Below are positions 53,000 through 61,423 of a DNA stretch of 64,000 nucleotides, piece after piece (the first letter of the stretch is position 1; each line of letters begins with the position of its first letter). A model generated the notes under the pieces. The model had not been told where the DNA came from and made no database searches. It was given only the letters and a program-made list of their open reading frames with translations. Source of the stretch: Pseudoruegeria sp. HB172150 (GTDB taxonomy: Bacteria; Pseudomonadota; Alphaproteobacteria; Rhodobacterales; Rhodobacteraceae); NCBI RefSeq assembly GCF_013184805.1, contig NZ_JAATNG010000001.1, positions 1,674,001 to 1,738,000 of the forward strand. Direction: 5' to 3'. A program made the position numbers and the translations under genes.

Positions 53000-54310
53000 A
53001 TGAACTTCGCCTGGGCCAAAACATATATGCCGCGGTCGCTGTACGGGCGTGCGGCGCTGATCCTTCTGGTTCCAGTGGTGACGTTGCAGCTGGTGGTGTC
53101 GGTCGTGTTCATCCAGCGCCATTTCGAAGGCGTAACGGAACAGATGACCCGAAACATCGCTCTGGAGCTGCGCTTCCTGCGGGACGCGATAAACTCCGCC
53201 GATAGTGTGGCTGCCGCAGGGCAGGCTTTGGCGACAATTGCTGGGCCGCTGAATTACGTCACTGAGCTGCCCGTTGAGCCGCCGGGAGAGTCGTCCCTCT
53301 GGTTCTACGATTTCTCCGGAAAGCAGATGATCGAGACTCTGCGGGACGAAATGGAAGGCGTGATTGCTGCCGATCTGGCCCGTTCGTCGAGGGAGGTGAC
53401 GCTCTGGCTGGCATCGGACAAGGGCGTGCTGGAGGCGACATTCGATCGCCGCCGTGTCTCAGCGTCTAACCCGCATCAGCTGTTGGTGCTGATGATCTTC
53501 ACCGGCATCCTGCTGACGGTCATCGCGTTTGTCTTCCTGCGCAATCAGTTGAGGCCGATCAATCGACTGGCCGAAGCGGCGACGGAGTTCGGGCGAGGGC
53601 GGATCGTGCCATACCGGCCGTCCGGTGCGAACGAGGTACGGGCGGCGGGGAATGCCTTTCTCGACATGCGGGCAAGGATCGAGCGGCAGATGGAGCAGCG
53701 GACGATGATGCTGTCGGGGGTCAGTCACGACATGCGGACGCCGCTGACGCGGATGAAGCTGGAGCTGTCGATGCTGGAGCCGGGCGATGAGGTGGCGGCG
53801 CTGAAGCGGGACGTCGACGACATGGAGCGGCTGCTGGACGAATTCCTGGCCTTCGCGCGGGAGGAGTCGCTGGACGATCCGGTCGAGTGCGATCCGGTGG
53901 CGCTGGTGAAGGAAGTGATCGGACGGTTCGGCGATGGCGCAGGGCTGGCGCAGGTGACGGGCGAGGGCAGGGCGAAGCTGCGGCCGATGGCGGTGGGGCG
54001 GGCGCTGGAGAACCTGATCGGGAATGCCCTTCGGTATGGCAGCCGCTGCGAGGTGCGGGTGGCGGTATCGGAGCGGGCGGTCCGGATCTCGGTGGAGGAT
54101 GACGGGCCGGGGATACCGGAGGACCGGCGGGAGGAGGCCCTGAAGCCCTTCGCCCGGCTGGACGAGGCGAGGAACCAGGACAAGGGGACCGGGGTCGGGC
54201 TGGGGCTGGCCATCGCGAGGGATATCGCGCGGCGGCATGGCGGGACGCTGGTGCTGGGGGAGAGTGATGGAATGGGGGGGCTGAAAGCGGACCTGGTGCT
54301 GGCCCGCTAG
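53000..54310 (+). CDS. EnvZ-like sensor histidine kinase
   Basis: A 436-residue membrane kinase from the ATG at 53000. Transmembrane helices at about 18-38 (ALILLVPVVTLQLVVSVVF) and 160-180 flank a periplasmic domain; a HAMP domain follows (QLRPINRLAEAATEFGRG), then the H-box SGVSHDMRTPLTRMKLEL, and the ATPase boxes ENLIGNALRYG, DDGPGIPEDRRE and GVGLGLAIARDIARRHGG. It resembles EnvZ. No response-regulator gene is adjacent, so its partner is encoded elsewhere. Copy 2 of the dispersed repeat begins four bases after its stop. Confidence 0.92.
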   Translation: MNFAWAKTYMPRSLYGRAALILLVPVVTLQLVVSVVFIQRHFEGVTEQMTRNIALELRFLRDAINSADSVAAAGQALATIAGPLNYVTELPVEPPGESSLWFYDFSGKQMIETLRDEMEGVIAADLARSSREVTLWLASDKGVLEATFDRRRVSASNPHQLLVLMIFTGILLTVIAFVFLRNQLRPINRLAEAATEFGRGRIVPYRPSGANEVRAAGNAFLDMRARIERQMEQRTMMLSGVSHDMRTPLTRMKLELSMLEPGDEVAALKRDVDDMERLLDEFLAFAREESLDDPVECDPVALVKEVIGRFGDGAGLAQVTGEGRAKLRPMAVGRALENLIGNALRYGSRCEVRVAVSERAVRISVEDDGPGIPEDRREEALKPFARLDEARNQDKGTGVGLGLAIARDIARRHGGTLVLGESDGMGGLKADLVLAR

Positions 54311-54314
54311 GGGG

Positions 54315-54382
54315 CGTCCCCATGGGGACGGGGGGTCAAGCCATTGATTTCAGGCATGTTGGCGCAAACCTATGGTGGGGAC
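54315..54382 (+). repeat. Dispersed repeat, copy 2
   Basis: Same repeat as 7811-7880, here on the plus strand and again just downstream of a gene that reads into it (the kinase stop ends at 54310). The palindrome CGTCCCCATGGGGACG opens it, and GGGGAC closes it. The first 26 bases match copy 1 exactly. The stretch to 54650 that follows has no supported gene. Confidence 0.75.
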
Positions 54383-54653
54383 ATGGAGCGGGCCACAGGT
54401 TTGAGGTGGTTGGTCCGCAAAAGTGGCCCCCCGGAGCATTGGATAACGCTTGGGAGGGCGCATTCGGGACGAGAAGAAGGGGTGGGAAATGGATACCGGA
54501 CGACGAAGACGGGGGCAGAGCGAGCTTTTCCTGCGCCTGCGCCAAGGTCGGAGTCAAACTACTAGTCAGAAACGGTGGTTTCGCCGGAGCCAGAACCGTA
54601 TGAGTTTTGGCGCGCTTCGCCCGTCCTTCCTGGATTGCCGAGCAGCCTCAATA

Positions 54654-54673
54654 TAGTATACCCCCCTATACTA
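54654..54673. promoter_or_regulatory. DmeR-type operator with C6 tract
   Basis: TAGTATA, six C, TATACTA: a perfect 7-bp inverted repeat around a C6 tract, 14 bases before the dmeR start. The CsoR/RcnR family recognises exactly such G/C-tract sites (for example in RcnR, FrmR and InrS). It should be the autoregulatory operator of dmeRF. Confidence 0.85.
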
Positions 54674-54687
54674 ATTTGGAGCGCAAC

Positions 54688-54960
54688 ATGTCCCACCTCA
54701 ACCGCGACAATTCCAGACTGATTGCCCGTCTTCGCAGGATCAAAGGACAGGTTGAAGGAGTCGAGCGCGCGTTAGAAGCGGATGTCGATTGTACGGAAGT
54801 GCTTCGGCAGATTGCCTCCATTCGCGGGGCCATGAACGGTCTAACGAATGAAGTCTTCGAAGAGCATCTGCGTAGTCACGTGGTCGATGCAGCCGATACC
54901 GCCGCCCGAGAGAAGGGTGCGGAAGAAATGATCCAGATTCTGAGGTCGTACCTGAAATGA
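54688..54960 (+). CDS. dmeR: CsoR/RcnR-family metal-sensing repressor
   Basis: A 90-residue all-helical repressor (PF02583) that leaves the DNA upon binding nickel or cobalt. The N-terminus SHLNRDNSRLIARLRRIKGQ and the VDCTEVLRQIASIRGA segment are family hallmarks; in RcnR-type proteins His at position 3, Cys35 and histidines in the C-terminal helix bind metal, and here H3, the cysteine in VDCTEV and the histidines of EEHLRSHVV are present. The start at 54688 fits the family length. The stop overlaps dmeF, and the operator at 54654-54673 precedes it. Confidence 0.9.
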   Translation: MSHLNRDNSRLIARLRRIKGQVEGVERALEADVDCTEVLRQIASIRGAMNGLTNEVFEEHLRSHVVDAADTAAREKGAEEMIQILRSYLK

Positions 54961-55943
54961 CGAGAGAGATGGTCCAGAGGAGAGATGCCATGGGTCACAC
55001 AGATGTCGCGACTCTCGCTCATGAGCACATCTTTCTCGGCGCGAACCAGGAACGCAACGAGCAGAAGATCTGGCTGGTCATTGCGCTAACCGCCACGATG
55101 ATGATCGTTGAGATCACGGCTGGTCATTGGTTCGGGTCCATGGCGCTCATCGCGGACGGGTGGCACATGTCCACTCACGCAGGGGCTATGCTGATCGCCG
55201 TTCTGGCCTACAGGTTCGCGCGGAAGAACGCCAACAACCGCCAGTTCAGTTTCGGCACCGGCAAAGTCGGCGATCTTGCCGGCTTTGCAAGTGCGGTGGT
55301 GTTGGCTTTGATTGCGCTCTTGATCGGTTGGGAAAGTCTGCTGCGGCTGGTGGAACCTGTATCGATCAGCTTCAGTCAGGCCATATTGGTGGCGGTCGTC
55401 GGCCTGATCGTCAACTTAGTGAGTGCGTGGCTTCTTCGAGACGACCACCACCATAATCATAGCCATGGGCACCATGATCACCGGCACGATCACAACCATC
55501 ACGAGCATGCTCGGGACAACAATCTGCGAGCGGCATACCTACATGTGCTGGCAGATGCCCTAACCTCGGTCCTTGCTATTGTTGCCCTGTTTCTGGGGCG
55601 CACCTACGGGTGGTTCTGGGCTGACCCAGTGATGGGAATCATTGGTGCGATTGTAATCTCGCGTTGGTCGTGGGGGCTGATCCGAGACACCGGCGGCGTA
55701 TTGCTGGATCGCGTGCCGGATGGCGGGGAAATTGAGACGAAAGTGCGTGAAGCCGTCGAGACCGACGCGGATACGCTTACTGACCTGCATGTCTGGCAGA
55801 TCGGTCCCGGACACTATTCGGTCATCGCCTCCGTCGCTTCAGAAGCTCCGAAGGCTGCTTCCGAGTACAAGGGAAAGCTTCAACAGATCGATCACGTGTC
55901 ACACACCACAGTGGAGGTACACCAAGTGGGGCAAAACGCGTAA
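54957..55943 (+). CDS. dmeF: CDF-family Co2+/Ni2+ efflux protein DmeF
   Basis: A 328-residue cation-diffusion facilitator. Six transmembrane segments surround the metal site: LIADGWHMSTHAGAM (the D/H pair of TM2) and HVLADALTSVLAI (TM5). Between TM4 and TM5 is the histidine-rich loop (DDHHHNHSHGHHDHRHDHN and on), typical of DmeF. It exports cobalt and nickel from the cytoplasm in exchange for protons. The ATG at 54957 overlaps the dmeR stop; an in-frame ATG at 54990 is possible. Regulation by DmeR is expected. Confidence 0.92.
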   Translation: MTREMVQRRDAMGHTDVATLAHEHIFLGANQERNEQKIWLVIALTATMMIVEITAGHWFGSMALIADGWHMSTHAGAMLIAVLAYRFARKNANNRQFSFGTGKVGDLAGFASAVVLALIALLIGWESLLRLVEPVSISFSQAILVAVVGLIVNLVSAWLLRDDHHHNHSHGHHDHRHDHNHHEHARDNNLRAAYLHVLADALTSVLAIVALFLGRTYGWFWADPVMGIIGAIVISRWSWGLIRDTGGVLLDRVPDGGEIETKVREAVETDADTLTDLHVWQIGPGHYSVIASVASEAPKAASEYKGKLQQIDHVSHTTVEVHQVGQNA

Positions 55944-56198
55944 CGAAAGCCTGGCCAGCGAGCTGCCATCGGCTTCATGCTTGTTCCACATCGCCCGGTG
56001 TTCTTACGCATCGCGGCTTTGTCGAGGCGATTGCGGCACGTATGGCGCTGGACGCTTCCAAAACGGTGTCTCGGGCCGGTATGCGGGCTGACGTCTTCCG
56101 TGGTCGCCAGAAGGCGTGTCATGGCTTGAAAACCGTCAAGAAACCGCAACTTCGCGCGGCTGGGACGTACCGCTTCAGGGTTGGTGGGGAAGTGACGT
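55944..56198. other. Non-coding stretch after dmeF
   Basis: Nothing clear is encoded here. One forward frame (around 55990-56150) is open with Ala-rich coding-like composition, so it may be residual coding sequence, but I could not match it to a family. The hisI remnant begins directly after it. Confidence 0.4.
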
Positions 56199-56375
56199 AT
56201 GGTGCGGCACAATTCTCAGAATACCGTTGGCATCCTTCCTGTATCCAAAGCTCTTGTCGATCCGGATGGCCTTTTGCCCTGCATCACCAGCGATGCGCGG
56301 ACGGGCGAGGTGTTAATGCTGGGCTGGATGGATGCGGATGCGTTACGTCTGACGATCGAGACCGGTGCCGAGCAT
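56199..56375 (+). pseudogene. hisI: hisI remnant (phosphoribosyl-AMP cyclohydrolase N-terminus)
   Basis: The first 59 codons contain DGLLPCITSDARTGEVLML and GWMDADALRLTIETG, the conserved N-terminal part of HisI (compare DGLIPAIxQDxxTGEVLM.A.MN..AL..TLETG). After GAEH the family sequence, which should continue with YWSRSR and the metal-binding cysteines, is lost and the frame runs on into unrelated sequence and a terminator. A full gene is about 120-140 residues. It is a truncated relic and not functional. Confidence 0.75.
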
Positions 56376-56426
56376 TCACCAGCGGACGATGCCATTCACA
56401 CTCATCTTGAATGGGCTCCACCATCG

Positions 56427-56451
56427 AAAAGGAGCCGGCTTAGCCGGCTCC
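56427..56451 (-). terminator. Intrinsic terminator of the small exported-protein gene
   Basis: GGAGCCGGC-TTA-GCCGGCTCC is a perfect 9-bp stem; on the minus strand it is followed by TTTT (AAAA at 56427-56430 on the plus strand). It lies 22 bases after the stop of the minus-strand gene at 56474. Confidence 0.85.
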
Positions 56452-56473
56452 TTCAGGATCATTCAGCGTTTGA

Positions 56474-56719
56474 TCATTCGTCTTCGTCGGAGTCGTTCTC
56501 TGCCTTGGTGGCAACGACCTGGCTCAGCGTCATCGAGCCACACTGGCTTTCCGCGATCCCTGCGGACCGCTCCAGTTGCGTACAGGGGCGGTAGATCGGG
56601 GTAGGCACAGCCACCGCGCGTGCGACCGTCGGATAGCTCGAACCTGCGTGCGCAGCTGCGGACAGAACCAGGATCGGAGCGAGAGATGCCGAGAAAACGA
56701 CTGTTTGCATCAGTTTCAT
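56474..56719 (-). CDS. Small exported protein, unknown
   Basis: An 81-residue protein starting at the ATG at 56719, preceded by GGAAGGAAG. The N-terminus is a Sec signal, MKLMQTVVFSASLAPILVL with cleavage probably after AAAHA, leaving a mature peptide of about 55 residues with two cysteines (CTQLE and QCGSM), which could form one disulfide, and an acidic tail ending NDSDEDE. No family is recognised. It is divergent from the SARP-type regulator and may be a substrate or inhibitor of the proteases encoded there. Confidence 0.7.
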   Translation of the reverse strand: MKLMQTVVFSASLAPILVLSAAAHAGSSYPTVARAVAVPTPIYRPCTQLERSAGIAESQCGSMTLSQVVATKAENDSDEDE

Positions 56720-57053
56720 AATAACTTCCTTCCAATTGACCGGTCGATCCGTCCCGCGTTTCGTCCGGTCTGGATCATGTATTGCGGGACCGCCGCCATC
56801 CTGTACGCAGCCCATGAATGCACCGCGATGCCAGCAAGAAAGATGCGCGAATTTCGCGCGAATTCTGCAATTTGGTGCCAATCGGAGGTGAATTTTCCCG
56901 GATCAGGCATACAAAACAAATGCATGCATGGCTGAAATGATGGAAAGGATGACGCGGAATCGTTAAGCTTGCGTTAATTGTGAATGCCTCAACGTAAGAC
57001 CTGTTGAGCACCGTTTCTTATCTGTGGTCCGCTCGTGTCAGGAGGGCACGCAG
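56720..57053. other. Divergent intergenic region with palindrome
   Basis: This 334-base region must drive the small exported protein leftwards and the regulator rightwards. It contains the 15-bp palindrome GCGCGAA-T-TTCGCGC at 56845-56859 in its centre. No consensus sigma-70 promoter is evident. Confidence 0.55.
56845..56859. promoter_or_regulatory. Palindromic operator candidate
   Basis: GCGCGAA-T-TTCGCGC, a perfect 15-bp inverted repeat midway between the divergent genes. Its position suits a regulator that acts on both, possibly the SARP-type protein, although SARPs usually bind direct repeats. Confidence 0.45.
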
Positions 57054-58676
57054 TTGTCACACGGAAGCAACATTAGGATCAAGCTTGCCGGAAATTTTCG
57101 GCTCGAAGCCGACGGGGTCGAGATCAGGATCACCGGCGCGCGTCATCGTGCGTTGCTCGCAATCCTGGCGGCGTCGGATCAGCAGAAGAAAACGCGGGAC
57201 TATCTGAAAGCCACGCTCTGGCCGCGCAGCGACGAAGCCCAGGCGGCCGGAAGCCTGCGGGCGACACTGGCCGCGCTGCGACGCGATCTGGGCGACGTGG
57301 GAGACTTCTTACGCGCGGATCGTACTTATGTCTGGCTTGAAGACATGGTGGACTCCGTCGAGATGCCGGTCGGGGGGATGGAGTTCTTCGAGGATGCGCC
57401 GACCACGATCGGATCGCATTTCGATGACTGGCTGCAGACGGAGAGGGCCGGACGGAGGCAACTTACCTCGAACCTGTCCGGGATGGTTCCGGAAGTGGTA
57501 CGCCAACTTTCGATCGGCATCGTGCCCGTTCGTTCGCAGGTAGACGATCCGCACTGTGCGTTGCTTGCTTCCCGGATACTCGACTATGTGGCCGAAGGTC
57601 TGCGCGCCTACGATGTCGTCGACCTTTACGATTTCAGGCACTCGGAGCCGGCCGACAGAGACGGGGGCATAGCCACCATCCCGGACCCGAAGATGCTGGT
57701 CGAGCTGCAAGTCATCAAGGTGGGCACCATGGCCCAGATGAGCGTGTCGGTCTACGCGGCACCCAGCCGACAGCTTTTGTGGAACCGGTCGCTTGCTGCT
57801 GATCAGGCGGGGCCATTCCTGTTCACACCGCAGGAAGCGATCGATTTTGCCAACCACACTGTGGATGCGATCCTGATCGCCTGTTTCCGGAATCAGGAAT
57901 TGAGGAACGATCAGCGATCCAACTCGCCCGCGTCGATGATTGGCGTGTTGCACAGGCTCCTTGGAATGTCGCGGGCCGGGCAGCGTCAAGTGCGGAACTA
58001 CCTGTCGACGCGGGCTGATTTGCAGGGTTCCGCGATGTCCAGCGCCTGCTATGCCCTGTCCATCGTGAATACGATGGGCGAAGATGCCGTGCGATCCGCC
58101 GACATAGAAGAAGCGGAGGAGCATGCCATCAGGGCCCGCGCCCTCGATCCTCAGAACCCCATAGTGCTGGCGCTGGTTGGCCATGTTTATGGTTTCGGAC
58201 TGCGGGAATTCACGCTCGGGGCGGAAATGCTGACACTTGCGCGCAAGTCGGCGCCGAACCTTGCCATCTGCTGGGACTTTTCGGCGATGAATGCGGTCTA
58301 CCGCGAAGATGTCGAGACCGCCCTGAAATATAGTCAGATTGCCAGCAGATTGGGGCAGTTCAGCCCTTATCGCCCGCTTTTCCAATCGTCACTGGCGATC
58401 ACGTCGACCCTAAGCGGCGACCATGAAACGGCCGTTCGCGTGTCGCAATCGGTCCTGTCGCGCATGCCGGATTTTCTGGCCGTCATGCGCCATTGCAGCG
58501 CCAGCCTGTCCAGTCTGGGCCGGCACGACGATGCGCTGCGCATGATCGGCCGTGTCCGCGAGATCGATCAGGGCTTCGGCCCCGAAGGCATTTTAGATCC
58601 GACCTATCCTTTGCCCAGCACGGTAAGCCGCGAGGCCATCGGCCAGACGTTCCGCGTGCTGGGCCTTAATCGCTGA
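57054..58676 (+). CDS. SARP-type transcriptional regulator with TPR-like region
   Basis: A 540-residue regulator. The start is TTG at 57054, decided by AGGAGGG seven bases upstream; a GTG at 57024 lacks such a site. The N-terminal 90 residues are an OmpR-like winged helix (IKLAGNFRLEADGVEI, GARHRALLAILAAS, then SLRATLAALRRDLGD). A middle domain begins near residue 155 (IGIVPVRSQVDDPHCALL), resembling the sensor-like region found in CadC- and cyclase-associated regulators, followed by helical TPR-like repeats to the end. SARP proteins activate neighbouring gene clusters; the two exported hydrolases directly downstream are the obvious targets. Confidence 0.85.
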   Translation: MSHGSNIRIKLAGNFRLEADGVEIRITGARHRALLAILAASDQQKKTRDYLKATLWPRSDEAQAAGSLRATLAALRRDLGDVGDFLRADRTYVWLEDMVDSVEMPVGGMEFFEDAPTTIGSHFDDWLQTERAGRRQLTSNLSGMVPEVVRQLSIGIVPVRSQVDDPHCALLASRILDYVAEGLRAYDVVDLYDFRHSEPADRDGGIATIPDPKMLVELQVIKVGTMAQMSVSVYAAPSRQLLWNRSLAADQAGPFLFTPQEAIDFANHTVDAILIACFRNQELRNDQRSNSPASMIGVLHRLLGMSRAGQRQVRNYLSTRADLQGSAMSSACYALSIVNTMGEDAVRSADIEEAEEHAIRARALDPQNPIVLALVGHVYGFGLREFTLGAEMLTLARKSAPNLAICWDFSAMNAVYREDVETALKYSQIASRLGQFSPYRPLFQSSLAITSTLSGDHETAVRVSQSVLSRMPDFLAVMRHCSASLSSLGRHDDALRMIGRVREIDQGFGPEGILDPTYPLPSTVSREAIGQTFRVLGLNR

Positions 58677-58716
58677 TCCTGACTGACCTTTTCGGAATTA
58701 TTTTTGGGAGGCTCAA

Positions 58717-61413
58717 ATGATACTTAACAGACGTTCCTTCGTGGCCGGCGCGTCGAGCGCCACCTTCCTCGCCAATGCTGTTCCCGGTCTTGCGCAACCG
58801 ACGGATTGCCTTACGTTTCCGGAGACGAACGATCTGGCGTCATTGCTGCGCGGCATCATCAATCGCGCACAGGACCGGTTCGTTCCGGGAATCACCGGTG
58901 GATGCTACCAGACCCAAGATGGCGAGACGCTGGACCTGGCCGGTCTCTATTTCAGCCGTACGTCGACCTACCTTGTTTCGACCTCGGTCGATGCCATTTC
59001 AACCGTGCTGGTCACCGGCGATGCGGTGCCGCCCGATGCGATTTTTCCCGAGCGGCTTACCGTCTGCGAGAGCGACCCAGGGACGTTCCCGGCTGGTGTC
59101 TTCGCTGCGGAAAGCGTGCGCGGCGTCGGACGCGGGCGGGGGCGTGGCAGGGGCCGGGGACGCGGACGCGGCAGGGGGCGTGGCCGGGGACGGGGCCGGT
59201 CGACCAACCGCGAAGGCGGTCAACAGGCCGTGCTGGATTTCCTGTTCGAGGAGGAGATCGCTTATTATCGGCAGCGTATCAGCGAGGTGGTCCCGGCGAT
59301 TGTCGAACTTCTGCGGGCACCCGGCGCCCGCCCGCCCTATTACCTGTCCGACCCCGATTACGTTGGCACCATTGCGAATAACGAAATCGAGCTGCTGCTT
59401 CAGATGCAGAAAAGCAAAGAGCGCCGCCGCCGCCAACGCGAGATCAATGTCGAGATCGGGGATATCGCAACACCATTCCTGAACGCGATCTCGGATTTCG
59501 CCGGGCCGCCGGGCGCTGTGCTTCGCCTGATCAACGTGATGGACATGGCCGGCTACGTCATCGCCTATCATTTCAAGCGCCGGTTCGGCCGGTTGCGTCC
59601 GAACGTATTCGACCCGCGGATTGAACCGGCCATCGAGGTGCCGACGCATTCCTCGTACCCCAGCGCCCACGCGACGCAGACCCACCTGATCGCCCATGGC
59701 CTGGCAGAGGTCTACGAAGACTCCGCCCTTGTCGGACGGCTCTTCGATATCGCGGAACGGATCAGCGTGAACCGGGAATATGCCGGCGTCCACTATGCCT
59801 CCGACACAGAAGCCGGCGTGCTGATCGCGCGGGCGGCCTTCCCGATAGTGCGGCTGGTCGCCGACGAGATCATTACCGACGCCGTCACGGAACTGAACGC
59901 GGATGCCGAGGCCAACTGCCATCTCCTCGGCCGGCTGTCCGGTATCGCCGCAGCGCCGGTCATGGGGGACCCGACCAGCGGGGCCTTTGCCTGGAACCTC
60001 GTCGCGCTGGGGGCAGATACGCTGCCGCCCGAGGTTAAGGGTGCGGGCACGGTTGTCGGGATAATCGACACCGCCGTGGATACCGAGCACCCGGCAATTG
60101 CGGCTGCGATCGAGGGCGAGTTCGTGAACCTTGACTACCCGATGCCGCAGGACGATCCGTGGTGCATGTCCTCGAAGGGGATCGGCCACGGAACGGCGAT
60201 GGCCGGCCTGATCGCCGGGCGGATGGATGGCAGGACGTTCGGCGTGGCGCCGGAGGCCAAGGTCTTGCCCGTGCGCGCGGCGAACCTTGCGCGGGACGAT
60301 CACGAGGACCGGTTCGAACTGGGTGTACAGGTGCTGGCGCTGGCGCTGGATGGCCACCGCAAGGACACCTCCGGCAATTGCGCACCGGAAACCTCGGTTG
60401 CCGCAAAGGTTGCGGCGGTCCTGTTGTCGCTCGATTTTCCGCGACCTGACAAGGAAGACGCCGGCTATCTGACTGCCGCAAGACTGGAAGCCGCACGTGC
60501 GGCGGAGGCGGCCGGCAACACACGCCGCCCCGGTCCCGGCGCCATCGTCGACGCCTTCATAGAAGAGGGGCTTCCTGTCTGCGACCCGTTCATCGTCGCG
60601 ATCCTTGTGGCACAGATTTTCGTTCCGGTGGTCATTCCTTCCGGCAACCGTGGCGGCAATCGCCTGGCCTACCCGGCGTCGTTCGAGGACTACCTCCCGG
60701 TCCTGGAGCTTATGGCCGATCCCGACGGCCGGCGCGCCGTCCTGGATCAATTGCGCCGCATGGCGCGCCAGTTCAACATGATCGTCAACGAAAGTGAGCT
60801 TGAGGCTCGTTTCAATGCCTTCGCCGACGGGCCCATGGCCGCGCTGCTCGCCACCGGGCTTGCAGCAACCGGCGAGGCGGAGAACACGGCGGAAGAGCCC
60901 GACCTGTCCGATGCCGAGCGGCGCGATGCCTTTCGCAACACCGGGATCATCGTGATCGGAAGCGCGAATTACGAAGGTGCGCCGGACACGATTGACCGGA
61001 CGATGTTCAGCCGGCCGGTCTACAGCCAATTCGGACCCGGCCTTTGTGCTGTTGCACCGTCGGACCGGGCCGACAATCCTCCGTTCCGCTGCGACTGGTA
61101 CGGCGAAAAGCTACCGGAGCACGCGTTCGGGCAGGATACGCTGCCGGTAGCGACAGCGGATATCGCTGGCCCCGGCGGGTTCGCGGCCGATCCGCTGGCG
61201 CTGTTCAGCCATCCGGGCCAGCCCTTCGGATTCGGCGGAACTTCCGCTGCGGCGGCGCAGGTCGCGGGCGTGCTGGCCCTTCTTTCAGGGCGCGCCAGCG
61301 GCTTTCCCGGTTCCGCCGACCTGCGCAGGCAGCTGATCGCCCTGTGCAATCCCAAAGGTCCGGAATACTCGGTCGAAACCGGCTACGGCGCCGTCGATCT
61401 TACAAAGCTCTGA
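58717..61413 (+). CDS. Exported PAP2/haloperoxidase-like domain fused to a subtilisin-like protease
   Basis: An 898-residue protein with an unusual architecture. The N-terminus MILNRRSFVAGASSATFLA is a twin-arginine-like signal (cleavage near GLAQ). Residues 138-161 are a run of twelve Gly-Arg pairs. From about 165 to 385 lies a PAP2/vanadium-haloperoxidase-type domain with all three motifs: K287-x6-R294-P295, P315-S-A-H318 and R353-x5-H359-x3-D363. From about 440 comes an S8 protease: D451 (IIDTAVD), H491 (GIGHGTAMAG), oxyanion N644 (IPSGNRGGN) and nucleophile S843 (GGTSAAAAQ). Both active sites look complete. Long inserts lie between the S8 motifs. It is 40 bases after the regulator and 10 before the trypsin-like gene. 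Substrate and partner are unknown. Confidence 0.9.
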   Translation: MILNRRSFVAGASSATFLANAVPGLAQPTDCLTFPETNDLASLLRGIINRAQDRFVPGITGGCYQTQDGETLDLAGLYFSRTSTYLVSTSVDAISTVLVTGDAVPPDAIFPERLTVCESDPGTFPAGVFAAESVRGVGRGRGRGRGRGRGRGRGRGRGRGRSTNREGGQQAVLDFLFEEEIAYYRQRISEVVPAIVELLRAPGARPPYYLSDPDYVGTIANNEIELLLQMQKSKERRRRQREINVEIGDIATPFLNAISDFAGPPGAVLRLINVMDMAGYVIAYHFKRRFGRLRPNVFDPRIEPAIEVPTHSSYPSAHATQTHLIAHGLAEVYEDSALVGRLFDIAERISVNREYAGVHYASDTEAGVLIARAAFPIVRLVADEIITDAVTELNADAEANCHLLGRLSGIAAAPVMGDPTSGAFAWNLVALGADTLPPEVKGAGTVVGIIDTAVDTEHPAIAAAIEGEFVNLDYPMPQDDPWCMSSKGIGHGTAMAGLIAGRMDGRTFGVAPEAKVLPVRAANLARDDHEDRFELGVQVLALALDGHRKDTSGNCAPETSVAAKVAAVLLSLDFPRPDKEDAGYLTAARLEAARAAEAAGNTRRPGPGAIVDAFIEEGLPVCDPFIVAILVAQIFVPVVIPSGNRGGNRLAYPASFEDYLPVLELMADPDGRRAVLDQLRRMARQFNMIVNESELEARFNAFADGPMAALLATGLAATGEAENTAEEPDLSDAERRDAFRNTGIIVIGSANYEGAPDTIDRTMFSRPVYSQFGPGLCAVAPSDRADNPPFRCDWYGEKLPEHAFGQDTLPVATADIAGPGGFAADPLALFSHPGQPFGFGGTSAAAAQVAGVLALLSGRASGFPGSADLRRQLIALCNPKGPEYSVETGYGAVDLTKL
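59128..59199 (+). repeat. Gly-Arg repeat region within the PAP2-subtilase gene
   Basis: Twelve consecutive Gly-Arg codon pairs. The arginine codons vary (CGC, CGG, CGT, AGG) and so do the glycine codons, so the tract is not a simple recent slippage product; the protein repeat has been kept while the DNA has drifted. Confidence 0.9.
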
Positions 61414-61423
61414 GGGGGCAGAG

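Noticed and set aside
54322-54603. Open frame running through the dispersed repeat (93 codons)
   Set aside because: The similar frame in copy 1 exists only because the repeat itself is similar; downstream parts are unrelated and there is no ribosome-binding site.
59128-59199. Gly-Arg tract as a sequencing or assembly artefact
   Set aside because: The frame stays open through it into intact enzyme motifs and the codons are varied, unlike a collapsed or slipped tandem repeat.
58999-61029. Minus-strand open frame of 676 codons opposite the PAP2-subtilase gene
   Set aside because: Composition is that of an antisense shadow; the plus strand contains two complete sets of catalytic motifs.
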